Origin: Halieaceae bacterium
GTDB taxonomy: Bacteria > Pseudomonadota > Gammaproteobacteria > Pseudomonadales > Halieaceae
DNA: 50,368 nucleotides
NCBI GenBank assembly: GCA_902547755.1
Contig: CACCPA010000012.1
Coordinates: forward strand, 1 to 50,368
Reading direction: 5' to 3'
Part shown: positions 1 through 8,476 of the stretch, in pieces
Numbering within the stretch: position 1 is the stretch's first letter
Layout of the letters: each line of letters begins with the position of its first letter
Notes under the pieces: generated by a model
Databases searched by the model: none
What the model was told of the DNA's origin: nothing
What the model saw: only the letters and a program-made list of their open reading frames with translations
Program-made: the position numbers and the translations under genes

Positions 1-1
1 C

Positions 2-778
2 TTGCTGCCAGCCTTTGAGAATGGCACCGTTGTATTTCATCTTGCAGCCAACGCTGACGTTAGATTCGGTACAGAGCATCCTCGCAGAGACTTGGAGCAG
101 AATACGATTGTAACTTACAATGTACTCGAAGCGATGCGAGCCAATGATGTTAAAAAGATTGTTTTCTCATCCACGGGCTCGGTATACGGAGAGTCCCCTG
201 TCATTCCCACTCCAGAAGATGGTCCTTTCCCAATTCAAACCTCATTATACGGTGCGTCTAAAGCGGCATGCGAAGGTCTTATTTCAGCCTATTGCGAAGG
301 ATTTGGGTTTCAATCTTGGATCTTCCGGTTTGTGTCAATTTTAGGTGAGCGCTATACACACGGACATGTATATGACTTTTATGAAAAGTTAAAGAATAAC
401 GCTGGCGAACTTCCGGTGTTGGGCAATGGTAAACAGCGTAAATCTTATTTATATATACAGGACTGCTTGGACGCGATTTTAATTGGCCTCGATAAGGCTT
501 CGGATAAAGTAAATATTTTTAATCTAGGAATTGACGGATATTGTGAAGTAAACAATTCTATCGAGTGGATTTGCAAAGAATTAGATGTAACGCCAAACAT
601 AAGATATTCTGGAGGGGATCGAGGTTGGATCGGCGATAATCCTTTCATTTTTCTTGATACAAAGAAGATAACATCTCTGGGTTGGACCCCAAAGGTTAGT
701 ATTCAGGAAGGCGTAATTAAAACAGTCCAATTTTTAAAGGATAATGAGTGGGTATTTAATTCGAGGAATCGAGGATGA
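2..778 (+). CDS. NAD-dependent sugar epimerase/dehydratase (5' partial)
   Basis: This is the C-terminal part of an extended short-chain dehydrogenase that acts on nucleotide sugars, of the UDP-glucose 4-epimerase type. The frame is open to the left edge, and the N-terminal GxxGxxG nucleotide-binding motif is missing because it lies outside the window. The TTG at position 2 is therefore not a credible start. The visible part keeps the family core: an HLAA stretch near residue 13, SSTGSVYG near 57-63 and the catalytic YGASK (Tyr83, Lys87 of the visible part). The stop overlaps the next ATG by four bases (ATGA), so it belongs to the same operon. Substrate and product cannot be read from the sequence; the neighbours suggest a step in making a heptose or another activated sugar. 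Confidence 0.85.
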   Translation: MLPAFENGTVVFHLAANADVRFGTEHPRRDLEQNTIVTYNVLEAMRANDVKKIVFSSTGSVYGESPVIPTPEDGPFPIQTSLYGASKAACEGLISAYCEGFGFQSWIFRFVSILGERYTHGHVYDFYEKLKNNAGELPVLGNGKQRKSYLYIQDCLDAILIGLDKASDKVNIFNLGIDGYCEVNNSIEWICKELDVTPNIRYSGGDRGWIGDNPFIFLDTKKITSLGWTPKVSIQEGVIKTVQFLKDNEWVFNSRNRG

Positions 779-2085
779 AAGTTGCGGTATTTGGGCTATG
801 GCACCTGGGATCCGTAATATCAGCTTGTGTTTCGTCTAAAGAGCATGAAGTAATAGGGATTGATCAAGACTCTGAGGTAATTCGTAAATTGTCTCTAGGC
901 GAAGCACCTATTTATGAGCCAGGCCTTAACGATCTGCTTCTAGAAGGTATAGCGAGTAAAAGGCTAAGTTTTAGTGTTATAGAGCCAGAAGCTCTAAAAA
1001 ATTTAGAGGTTCTTTGGGTTGCGCACGATACACCTGTTGATAATAACGATAATGCTGATGTGGATTACGTCTTTAGTCAAATTAAATCTGTAATCCCTTT
1101 ACTGTCAAAAAACACCTTGATTTTAGTCTCGTCGCAGTTACCAGTAGGTTCTGTAAAATATTTAGAAGCGCACGCTGAACAGTATTTTTCAGAATTACAG
1201 CTTAAATTTGCGTGTGCGCCTGAGAATCTTAGACTTGGTCAAGCAATTAGTATTTTTAATAACCCCGATAGAATTGTGGTTGGATTCCGTGAACCGAGCG
1301 ATAAAGAAATATTAGCAAGATTGATATCACCGATAACTTCAAGAATAGAATGGATGTCTGTCGAATCAGCTGAAATGACAAAACATGCAATAAATGCATT
1401 TTTAGCGACGTCAATTACATTTACTAATGAAATTGCTGCCATTTGCGAAGTGGTTGGAGCTAACGCGAAAGAAGTAGAGCGAGGATTGAAGAGCGAAATT
1501 AGAATTGGGAATAAGGCCTATGTGTCACCTGGCGGGCCTTTTGCCGGAGGAACATTAGCAAGAGATATTGGGTTTTTACATCAAATTGGCGAGGATGCGG
1601 GTCTATCTACTCCGGTACTGGCTTCGGTTCGTCCTAGTAATGACGAACACAAAAAATGGGTAAGACGAAAGCTGGTGCAGCACTTTGGTAATATTAAGGG
1701 GAAGAAAATTGGAATTTGGGGCTTAACATATAAGCCAGGAACCGACACTTTACGAAGATCGTTGTCGATAGAACTTTGTGATTGGATTTTGTCGGTGGGT
1801 GGTGAAATTAATGTATATGATCCCGTCGTTGAGGACCTACCTAACCATTGGAGTGGAAAATCCACACAGTGTTCATCAGCTTTGGAGGTGTTACAGCTCT
1901 CCGATGCATTAGTCGTTGCAACAGAGTGGCCCGAGTTTAGAGAAATCGAGATTGATTCTGAAGTTTTTGAGGGAAAAGATTATGGTGTGTTCGACGCTAA
2001 TTGTTTTTTGAAAGATCTTTTATCTAATGTGTCAAGCCACTACTACTCTGTAGGAACTTCAGCATTTTCAGGGGTTACAGAATGA
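775..2085 (+). CDS. UDP-glucose/GDP-mannose dehydrogenase-like protein lacking the catalytic Cys
   Basis: This 436-residue protein has the three-part architecture of nucleotide-sugar 6-dehydrogenases. The N-terminal Rossmann motif is GLWHLG (residues 7-12), the central helix keeps the conserved Lys and Asn (KHAINAF, Lys203), and the C-terminal UDP-binding domain contains the family GLTYKPGTDTLRRS motif. Two catalytic elements are altered. The usual GGSC-type loop reads AGGTLARD, which puts Thr260 where the thiohemiacetal-forming Cys should be. The PEFLREG loop reads PENLRLG. In canonical family members the Cys is required for the second oxidation to the uronic acid. The protein may stop at an aldehyde, use another chemistry, or not be an oxidase. 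It has ATGA overlaps on both sides, inside the heptose module. A canonical WecC at 11695 keeps the Cys. Confidence 0.85.
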   Translation: MKVAVFGLWHLGSVISACVSSKEHEVIGIDQDSEVIRKLSLGEAPIYEPGLNDLLLEGIASKRLSFSVIEPEALKNLEVLWVAHDTPVDNNDNADVDYVFSQIKSVIPLLSKNTLILVSSQLPVGSVKYLEAHAEQYFSELQLKFACAPENLRLGQAISIFNNPDRIVVGFREPSDKEILARLISPITSRIEWMSVESAEMTKHAINAFLATSITFTNEIAAICEVVGANAKEVERGLKSEIRIGNKAYVSPGGPFAGGTLARDIGFLHQIGEDAGLSTPVLASVRPSNDEHKKWVRRKLVQHFGNIKGKKIGIWGLTYKPGTDTLRRSLSIELCDWILSVGGEINVYDPVVEDLPNHWSGKSTQCSSALEVLQLSDALVVATEWPEFREIEIDSEVFEGKDYGVFDANCFLKDLLSNVSSHYYSVGTSAFSGVTE

Positions 2086-2957
2086 AAAAAATTTTAAGCA
2101 ATAGACAAGCGATAATTACTGGAGGCAGTAAGGGTCTTGGGTTTGAGATAGCTAAGCAATATGTTCAGTCTGGCGCAGATGTAATGATTTGCGGTCGAAA
2201 TCAATATTCAGTTGAACAGGCCCAGGAAAAATTGATATCGGTAGCGACCAAGGACCAAAAAATTTGTGCCACTGTTGCTGATGTATCGCTTGTAGATGAT
2301 GTTAAAAGATTGGTTTTTGAGACCAAGTCCAGGCTAGGGGGGTGCCAAATTCTAGTAAATAATGCTGGTATATATGGTCCCAAAGGTTCAATTGAGACAA
2401 TAGATTGGAATGACTGGATAAAGGCAATCGAGATTAATATTAATGGCTCAGTGCTTATGTGTAGAGAGGTGATTCCCGATTTTAAAGCGCAGAAATATGG
2501 GAAAATCATACAGCTCTCGGGTGGAGGCGCTACAAATCCGCTCCCCAATATTAGTGCGTACGCGGTGACCAAAGCTGCCATCGTTCGTTTCGCGGAGACC
2601 TTAGCCGAAGAGCTTCGGAGCTCCGGGGTCGATGTAAATGCAATAGCCCCTGGAGCTCTTAATACGGGGATGCTCGACGAGATAATCATGGCAGGCCCTG
2701 AAAAAGTGGGGGTTGAATTCTACAACAAATCTATTAAGCAGAAAGAAATTGGGGGCTCATCTTTAGCTCGGGGCGCTGAACTGGCTGTATTTCTAGCCTC
2801 TTCCGCTAGTGATGGTATCACTGCAAAGTTAATAAGCGCTCTTTGGGATAATTGGCAAAATTGGCCAGATAACATAGCCGAATTGGACTCAACAGATGCA
2901 TATACTTTACGTCGTATTGTTGGGCGAGATCGCGATATATCTTGGGGAGATAAATGA
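2082..2957 (+). CDS. SDR family oxidoreductase
   Basis: A classical short-chain dehydrogenase/reductase of 291 residues, slightly longer than the usual 250. Visible motifs are the cofactor glycine motif GGSKGLG (14-20), NNAG (93-96), the active-site Ser146 and YAVTK (Tyr160, Lys164). The C-terminal 40 residues form an extension after the fold. It presumably reduces or oxidises a sugar carbonyl with NAD(P)H. It starts at an ATGA overlap with the dehydrogenase-like gene before it and ends in another with the Gfo/Idh gene after it, so the three oxidoreductases are probably made in fixed ratio. The substrate is unknown; a keto-sugar intermediate of this cluster is the simplest guess. Confidence 0.85.
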   Translation: MKKILSNRQAIITGGSKGLGFEIAKQYVQSGADVMICGRNQYSVEQAQEKLISVATKDQKICATVADVSLVDDVKRLVFETKSRLGGCQILVNNAGIYGPKGSIETIDWNDWIKAIEININGSVLMCREVIPDFKAQKYGKIIQLSGGGATNPLPNISAYAVTKAAIVRFAETLAEELRSSGVDVNAIAPGALNTGMLDEIIMAGPEKVGVEFYNKSIKQKEIGGSSLARGAELAVFLASSASDGITAKLISALWDNWQNWPDNIAELDSTDAYTLRRIVGRDRDISWGDK

Positions 2958-3961
2958 GCAAAAACAAGATATTTTTAGTTGGTATAATCGGTTGCGGACT
3001 GATTGGCGGCAAGCGAGCTAGAGCTCTTGGCTCGCAAGGTAATCTTGTAGCTTGTGCAGATAACGATTTCGAAAAGGCATCTCAGCTTGCCCAAGCTTAC
3101 GGAGCGAAAGCTTTTGATAGTTGGGTTGAGTTACTAAAAATACAGGATGTAGATATTGTTATAGTTTCGACTCTACATGATTCTTTAGCGGAAATAACCT
3201 TGGCCGCAGTTCAAGCCAACAAACATGTACTTGTTGAGAAGCCCGCCGCACGATCAGCTGATGAGCTGAAAATAATCATTAAAGCTATCGGAGATAGTAA
3301 GGTAAAGGTTCGGGTTGGATTTAACCATCGCTATCACCGAGCATTATTAAAAGCCAAAGAGATCATTAATTCTGGCGACCTTGGGGAGCTAATGTTTATC
3401 CGAGGCCGCTATGGGCATGGTGCAAGAGTTGGCTATGATCGCGAATGGAGAGCAGATCCTAAACTCTCTGGTGGGGGAGAATTGATTGATCAAGGACCGC
3501 ATTTAATAGATTTATCTAGATGGTTTTTGGGTGACTTTTCTCACATAAAAGGTTTTGCCCATACTTATTACTGGGACATGCCTGTTGATGATAATGGTTT
3601 TATGCTTTTAAAGACGGAAAGCAATCAGGTCGCATTTCTTCATGTTTCATGTACAGAATGGAAAAACCTCTTTTCTATGGAGATATATGGGAAAAAAGGT
3701 AAGTTGGATATATCTGGTTTGGGAGGAAGTTACGGCGTGGAAAAATTAACCTACTATCGTATGCTTCCGGAAATGGGACCTCCAGAAACACAGGCTTGGG
3801 AATACCCCATGACGGATAATTCCTGGGAGGCTGAAATGACCGACTTTTATGAAGATATTTCTCGTAATCGATCACCTAGTGCGGGACTTAGTGATGCCTA
3901 TGAGGCTTTAAAAATAATTCAACATGTCTACTTGGAATCAAATTATGATCATCGTTCGTAG
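2954..3961 (+). CDS. Gfo/Idh/MocA family oxidoreductase
   Basis: A 335-residue NAD(P)-dependent oxidoreductase of the glucose-fructose oxidoreductase/inositol dehydrogenase family. The N-terminal Rossmann motif GCGLIG lies at 13-18 and the family EKP motif at 95-97. The C-terminal half is the expected alpha/beta substrate domain, with GGGELIDQGPHLIDL providing the conserved His and Asp region. Members oxidise or reduce a ring hydroxyl, often on nucleotide-linked sugars. It is coupled to the upstream SDR through an ATGA overlap and overlaps the downstream heptose kinase by 17 bases if that gene starts at 3945. Its substrate cannot be determined from sequence. Confidence 0.87.
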   Translation: MSKNKIFLVGIIGCGLIGGKRARALGSQGNLVACADNDFEKASQLAQAYGAKAFDSWVELLKIQDVDIVIVSTLHDSLAEITLAAVQANKHVLVEKPAARSADELKIIIKAIGDSKVKVRVGFNHRYHRALLKAKEIINSGDLGELMFIRGRYGHGARVGYDREWRADPKLSGGGELIDQGPHLIDLSRWFLGDFSHIKGFAHTYYWDMPVDDNGFMLLKTESNQVAFLHVSCTEWKNLFSMEIYGKKGKLDISGLGGSYGVEKLTYYRMLPEMGPPETQAWEYPMTDNSWEAEMTDFYEDISRNRSPSAGLSDAYEALKIIQHVYLESNYDHRS

Positions 3962-4928
3962 TCCTTTAAGAATCAGTTTGGGTGGAGGTGGTACAGACCT
4001 CGCCTCCTATTACGAGGAGCACGAGGGTTTCCTTCTAGCTGCTGCTATTGATAAATATGTATATGTGAATGTTATGAGACCTTTTTCGGAGGGTATTTTT
4101 CTCAAGTATTCTAAGCTTGAGCATATTAAAAAAATTGACGACGTACAGCATCCAATTATTCGAGAATCTCTGAAATTACTTAACTTTAAAACGCCACAGA
4201 TAGAGATAACAGCTCTGGCAGATATACCGGCTGGTACAGGCTTAGGATCTTCTGGCAGTTTTACAACAGGGTTACTGAAGGCTCTGCATGCGCACCGTAG
4301 AAAGCATCTAAATCCTGAAGAGCTTGCTGCTCTGGCTTGCCATGTTGAAATTGATCTTTTAAAAGAACCTATCGGCAAACAGGATCAGTATATTGCGGCA
4401 ATGGGCGGCGTTACCTGCTTTACTTTCGAAAAAAATCATAATGTTATAGCAAAGCCACTTGATATCGATGTCGAAACTATGCTGGAGCTCGAGGATAATC
4501 TTTTGCTTTTCTTTACAGGCTACGCCCGTAGTGCTAGCGGTATCCTTAAAGATCAAAAAGAGAAATCTGTGTCAAATGATGCTGATATGCTTAGAAATTT
4601 ACACTCTGTAAAAACGCTTGGGTTGCAAAGCAAAGCTGCGTTGGAGCAAGGCGATACGCAGCTGTTTGGTGAGCTAATGCACGAACATTGGGAAAATAAA
4701 AAGCGCAGATCTGATGGAATGAGTAATCCCAAGATTGATGAGTGGTACCGCATGGCGTTAAAGAACGGCGCGTCAGGAGGTAAGTTAGTTGGCGCGGGTG
4801 GAGGCGGATTTCTTATGTTTATGGCTCATGACCGAAAGAAACTGCGAAAGGTTATGGCAGGTCAGGGCCTTGAAGAGGTTAGATTTAAATTTGATTTTGA
4901 AGGAACTAAGGTTGTGGCTTCATCATGA
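3945..4928 (+). CDS. hddA: GHMP-family sugar kinase, D-glycero-alpha-D-manno-heptose-7-phosphate kinase type
   Basis: A GHMP kinase most like HddA, which phosphorylates C1 of D-glycero-D-manno-heptose 7-phosphate to give the 1-alpha,7-bisphosphate. The start at 3945 gives MIIVRSPLRISLGGGGTDL, the family's usual N-terminus. An ATG at 3924 would add seven residues, and no ribosome-binding site separates the two choices. The GHMP ATP-binding motif is PAGTGLGSSGS, and a C-terminal glycine-rich motif (GASGGKLVGAGGGGF) completes the fold. Its neighbours HddC, GmhA and GmhB supply the other steps of the GDP-heptose route, which supports the assignment. A related kinase such as a fucokinase-type enzyme is less likely in this setting. 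Confidence 0.85.
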   Translation: MIIVRSPLRISLGGGGTDLASYYEEHEGFLLAAAIDKYVYVNVMRPFSEGIFLKYSKLEHIKKIDDVQHPIIRESLKLLNFKTPQIEITALADIPAGTGLGSSGSFTTGLLKALHAHRRKHLNPEELAALACHVEIDLLKEPIGKQDQYIAAMGGVTCFTFEKNHNVIAKPLDIDVETMLELEDNLLLFFTGYARSASGILKDQKEKSVSNDADMLRNLHSVKTLGLQSKAALEQGDTQLFGELMHEHWENKKRRSDGMSNPKIDEWYRMALKNGASGGKLVGAGGGGFLMFMAHDRKKLRKVMAGQGLEEVRFKFDFEGTKVVASS

Positions 4929-5635
4929 CTATGCCTGTCGTGATTCTAGCTGGCGGCCTAGCCACTAGACTCAGGCCAATTACAGAACAAATACCTAAAT
5001 CATTAGTCGAGGTAGCTGGTGAGCCTTTTATAAGCCGTCAATTAAAATATCTTGAACAACAAGGTATAAAAAAAGTAACGCTGTGCATTGGATATTTAGG
5101 TGAGATGGTCCAGTCCGTGATCGGAGACGGAAGTCAATTTGGGCTCGATATTACCTATTCGCTTGACGGTGGTAAGTTGTTGGGGACAGGGGGAGCGATT
5201 AAAAAAGCGTTACCTCTTCTTGATGAAACATTTTTTGTTCTTTACGGAGATTCCTTTTTACCTATTAACTTCCTGAAAGTAGAAGAGAAGTATACGGCTA
5301 GTTCAAAGCCAGCGTTGATGACAATCTTCAGAAATGCAAACCAATGGGATAAAAGTAATGTTTCTTACGTCGGGGGCAAGTTAATTAAATATGATAAAGA
5401 TTTTCCTTCTCCAGATATGGCCTATATTGATTATGGATTAGGGATTCTCTCAAAAAAATTATTCTATTCTTATGACGACGACAAACCGTTTGATTTATCA
5501 GAAATATACAGAAGCTTGTCTCTAAAATCCGACTTGGAGGGCTATCCAGTAGATACCCGGTTTTATGAAATAGGCTCACACCAAGGCCTTAAAGAGACGA
5601 CACATTATTTTTTAAATAGAGGAGAATATGAATGA
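4925..5635 (+). CDS. hddC: Sugar-1-phosphate nucleotidyltransferase, heptose-1-phosphate guanylyltransferase type
   Basis: A 236-residue nucleotidyltransferase with the signature LAGGLATRLRPITEQIPKSL near its N-terminus, which binds the nucleotide and carries the catalytic Arg and Lys. The length and the absence of a C-terminal left-handed helix fit HddC-like enzymes, which join GMP to D-glycero-alpha-D-manno-heptose 1-phosphate. The gene starts in an ATGA overlap with the heptose kinase and ends in one with gmhA. GTP rather than another nucleotide is inferred from this company, not visible in the protein. The conserved YGDS motif of the metal site is near residue 103. Confidence 0.83.
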   Translation: MTMPVVILAGGLATRLRPITEQIPKSLVEVAGEPFISRQLKYLEQQGIKKVTLCIGYLGEMVQSVIGDGSQFGLDITYSLDGGKLLGTGGAIKKALPLLDETFFVLYGDSFLPINFLKVEEKYTASSKPALMTIFRNANQWDKSNVSYVGGKLIKYDKDFPSPDMAYIDYGLGILSKKLFYSYDDDKPFDLSEIYRSLSLKSDLEGYPVDTRFYEIGSHQGLKETTHYFLNRGEYE

Positions 5636-6231
5636 GTTATTCGCAGCAGCACTTAGATGAATCTGTTGAAGTTATTAAGCAACTAGATGCTTCTAAAATT
5701 GAAGAAATGGCTGTTTTGTTAGCAAAGGTCAAGAATAAAGGAGGAAGGCTATTTTTCCTTGGGGTTGGAGGAAGCGCAGGGAATTGTTCTCATGCGGTGA
5801 ATGACTTCCGTAAGATTGTAGGCATTGAGTCATATGCGCCTACTGATAATGTATCGGAATTGACTGCAAGAACGAATGATGAAGGATGGTCGACCGTCTT
5901 TGCTGAGTGGTTAAAAATAAGTAAATTAAATACTAAAGATGCACTTTTTATTCTTTCTGTAGGTGGTGGTAATGTAGAGAAAAATATTAGTCCTAATCTT
6001 GTTGCAGCTTTAAAGTATGCTAAGACTGTGGGGTCGAAAATTACTGGCATCGTCGGTCGAGATGGCGGCTTTACTGCCGAAGTGGCGGATGTCTGCGTTA
6101 TCATTCCAACCGTCAATGCTAATAATATTACGCCACACTCAGAGGCATTTCAGGCCGTAGTTTGGCATTTATTGGTATCTCATCCGGTACTTAAATCAAG
6201 CGAAACAAAGTGGGAATCAGCTGTTAAGTAA
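5632..6231 (+). CDS. gmhA: SIS-domain sedoheptulose-7-phosphate isomerase
   Basis: A 199-residue SIS-domain protein, close to the 192 residues of E. coli GmhA. GmhA converts sedoheptulose 7-phosphate to D-glycero-D-manno-heptose 7-phosphate, the first step of heptose synthesis. The phosphate-binding loop GVGGSAGNCSHAVNDF (about 44-59) and the second loop LSVGGGN are clear. A C-terminal helix with WHLLVSH keeps a histidine in the region that binds zinc in characterised enzymes. It may be a second copy dedicated to this glycan rather than the LPS-core enzyme. The ATGA overlap with hddC places it firmly in the module. Confidence 0.87.
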   Translation: MSYSQQHLDESVEVIKQLDASKIEEMAVLLAKVKNKGGRLFFLGVGGSAGNCSHAVNDFRKIVGIESYAPTDNVSELTARTNDEGWSTVFAEWLKISKLNTKDALFILSVGGGNVEKNISPNLVAALKYAKTVGSKITGIVGRDGGFTAEVADVCVIIPTVNANNITPHSEAFQAVVWHLLVSHPVLKSSETKWESAVK

Positions 6232-6257
6232 TCTTTAATCCAAAAGTCGAATTAATT

Positions 6258-6788
6258 ATGAAAGCTGTTTTTCTTGATAGAGATGGTGTGATCAATCGCG
6301 CCGTTGTTAAAAATGGCCGACCATACCCGCCGAGTTCTTTAGATGAGTTAGAGATTTTACCGGGCGTAAAGGCGGCTCTTGAGAGCCTCCATAAAGCTGG
6401 GTATTTATTAATAGTCGTAACAAATCAGCCAGATGTTGCTAGAGGAAAAGCGTCAAAAGCAACAGTGGATGAGATACATCAGTACATGATGGCGAGCTTC
6501 CCGCTCGATAAGATTTTATCTTGCTTCCATGATGATGCCGATCAGTGTAACTGCCGCAAACCTAAGCCTGGTGCTCTACTTAATGCGGCAGAAGAGTACA
6601 AGTTGGATTTGAGCGCTTGTTATATGATTGGTGACCGGTGGCGTGATATTGAGTCAGGCGTATCGGCTGGTTGTAAAACTATTTTCCTAGATTATGGGTA
6701 CTCTGAGAAGCAGCCTAATAGTTTAGATTTTCGTGTAAGGTCTCTTTCTGAGGCGACAAATATTATATTAGGAGAAAATCCATGCTAA
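6258..6788 (+). CDS. gmhB: HAD-IIIA phosphatase, heptose 1,7-bisphosphate 7-phosphatase
   Basis: A 176-residue HAD phosphatase like GmhB, which removes the C7 phosphate of heptose 1,7-bisphosphate. The nucleophile motif DRDGVIN is at 7-13 (Asp7 and Asp9), followed by VVTNQP (motif II) and the GDRWRDIESG motif. The zinc-binding loop typical of GmhB is present as CFHDDADQCNCRKPKPG. This loop separates GmhB from histidinol-phosphatase-only relatives. The gene begins 26 bases after gmhA and overlaps the transaldolase start by seven bases. Specificity for the alpha over the beta anomer is inferred from the HddA/HddC context. Confidence 0.88.
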   Translation: MKAVFLDRDGVINRAVVKNGRPYPPSSLDELEILPGVKAALESLHKAGYLLIVVTNQPDVARGKASKATVDEIHQYMMASFPLDKILSCFHDDADQCNCRKPKPGALLNAAEEYKLDLSACYMIGDRWRDIESGVSAGCKTIFLDYGYSEKQPNSLDFRVRSLSEATNIILGENPC

Positions 6789-7498
6789 AAGTAAGTGATT
6801 TAACTGTGAAAATTTTTGCAGATGGTGCCGACAAGAACGGCATGCTTGAAATGTATGAAAAGGAACATATTAAAGGATTGACGACTAACCCTACGCTAAT
6901 GAAAAAGGTTGGGATTACTGATTATCGAGCTTTCTGTAAAGATATCCTTGTTACTGTTACTGATAAACCCTTGTCATTTGAGGTCTTCTCAGATGATTTT
7001 GATGAGATGGAGAGGCAGGCCATCGAAATAGCGAGTTGGGGTGATAATGTTTATGTGAAACTGCCCATTACCAATACTAAAGGTGAGTACTGCTACGATC
7101 TAGTTGAGAAACTCGTTAAGGAAAAGGTCAAAGTCAATGTCACTGCCATAATGACTCTTGATCAAGTGCAAAACGTAGCGGATAGGCTAGATCCAGAGGT
7201 GCCAAGTTACGTATCAGTTTTTGCGGGCCGTATAGCAGACACTGGAATCGACCCATTACCTATCATGGAGACTGCCGTCCAAATATTGTCTTTAAATGCA
7301 ACTGCTGAATTGATCTGGGCTAGTCCGAGAGAGTTGCTCAATATATTTCAGGCCGATGCGATTGGCTGCCAGGTGATTACCGTTACTAACGATATCCTAA
7401 ATAAGTTATCCTTTGTCGGTTATGACCTTGATGAATATTCTTTGGACACTGTAAAAATGTTCTATAACGATGCGGTGAGTGCAGGCTTTAAACTTTAA
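6782..7498 (+). CDS. Transaldolase / fructose-6-phosphate aldolase family protein
   Basis: A 238-residue small transaldolase (TalC/F6PA-like subfamily). TTNPTLMKKVG (residues about 34-44) is the family substrate loop, VKLPITNTKG contains the Schiff-base lysine, and SVFAGRIADTGIDP is the conserved C-terminal strand. Transaldolases move a dihydroxyacetone unit and can form or drain sedoheptulose 7-phosphate, the substrate of GmhA. A copy inside the heptose module therefore suggests local supply of the seven-carbon precursor; this is an inference. It overlaps gmhB by seven bases and is followed three bases later by a glycosyltransferase. Confidence 0.85.
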   Translation: MLKVSDLTVKIFADGADKNGMLEMYEKEHIKGLTTNPTLMKKVGITDYRAFCKDILVTVTDKPLSFEVFSDDFDEMERQAIEIASWGDNVYVKLPITNTKGEYCYDLVEKLVKEKVKVNVTAIMTLDQVQNVADRLDPEVPSYVSVFAGRIADTGIDPLPIMETAVQILSLNATAELIWASPRELLNIFQADAIGCQVITVTNDILNKLSFVGYDLDEYSLDTVKMFYNDAVSAGFKL

Positions 7499-7501
7499 AT
7501 T

Positions 7502-8476
7502 ATGAAATTCACGGTACTATTGTGTACGAGAAATAGTCAGCGTTTAATAGATGAGGTTATGTCCTCGATTGTAAATCAGACGCTGCGAGAAGATATTCTG
7601 GAAATTATTTTTGCTGACTATGAATCTCAAGATGACACCTTATTTTTGGCTAAAAAAATAGCGGCCGAAGCCGGTATTCCTTTTGTCGCGCTGAATTGCA
7701 CTAAATCGGGTAAATCTCCCGCGCTGGTCGTCGGCCTAAATGCCGCTCGTGGTGATTATATTGTGATAGTAGATGATGATAATGTCCTTTTTCCAAACTT
7801 TATTTTTGAGGCAAAAAAAATATTGCTAGCCGGTGATATTGGTTGTTTGGGTTCTATGGGAGTTTTCGATACTAACTTACTTAAACCTTGTTGGTTTGAT
7901 AAATATCCTTCAGAGTATGCGATTGGGTTGCCTAATGGCGGAGGCAACACAGATTGGGTGTGGGGTGCTGGGTGCGTTGTTAATAAAGAAGCGTGGTCCA
8001 AATTAAATAAAAAGTCGTTTGACTTTGTTTTGAATATCGAGCGAACGTCATCTGCGACGCCTATTGCCTTGGGTGGTGAGGATGTCGAATTGGCTTTAGC
8101 TGTTAAGAGTTTGGGCTTTAGCGTCGTTAGTAGTGCGCAATTAAAATTCTTTCACAAATTTGAGCAGGAACGATTAACTACAAGATTTCTTTTTGCAAAT
8201 GCAAAAGGTGTGGCACGTTCTGCGCCCGTTCACGAGGTTTACCGGCTGATGTTGAATGGTAAAACAGGGAGATTTAAAGTTTTTCTGTGGAGGTTGAAAG
8301 TGTTGAGAAAGCTTTTAGCGTGCATAAAAAATATCATTAAAAGCTTAATCATTGGCGATCACTTCGCGCGAACATACTACGGCTCTATTTTCATAGGTAT
8401 TTGGCAGGGATATAGAATCTTTAGCCCGAATATTGATAAAGTAATGACTACTGTTGGGAGTTTGCATGAAACATAG
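7502..8476 (+). CDS. Family 2 glycosyltransferase
   Basis: A 324-residue GT-A fold glycosyltransferase. The N-terminus reads FTVLLCTRNSQRLIDEVMSS, the expected nucleotide-binding strand, and VDDDN near residue 90 is the DxD-type metal motif. The GGEDVELAL motif near 196-204 is the ED acceptor site of the family. The C-terminal 90 residues are basic with a hydrophobic patch that may lie on the inner face of the membrane. It overlaps the next glycosyltransferase by 11 bases. It probably adds one sugar of the repeat unit; donor and acceptor are unknown, though GDP-heptose is a reasonable candidate because the gene directly follows the heptose genes. Confidence 0.85.
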   Translation: MKFTVLLCTRNSQRLIDEVMSSIVNQTLREDILEIIFADYESQDDTLFLAKKIAAEAGIPFVALNCTKSGKSPALVVGLNAARGDYIVIVDDDNVLFPNFIFEAKKILLAGDIGCLGSMGVFDTNLLKPCWFDKYPSEYAIGLPNGGGNTDWVWGAGCVVNKEAWSKLNKKSFDFVLNIERTSSATPIALGGEDVELALAVKSLGFSVVSSAQLKFFHKFEQERLTTRFLFANAKGVARSAPVHEVYRLMLNGKTGRFKVFLWRLKVLRKLLACIKNIIKSLIIGDHFARTYYGSIFIGIWQGYRIFSPNIDKVMTTVGSLHET

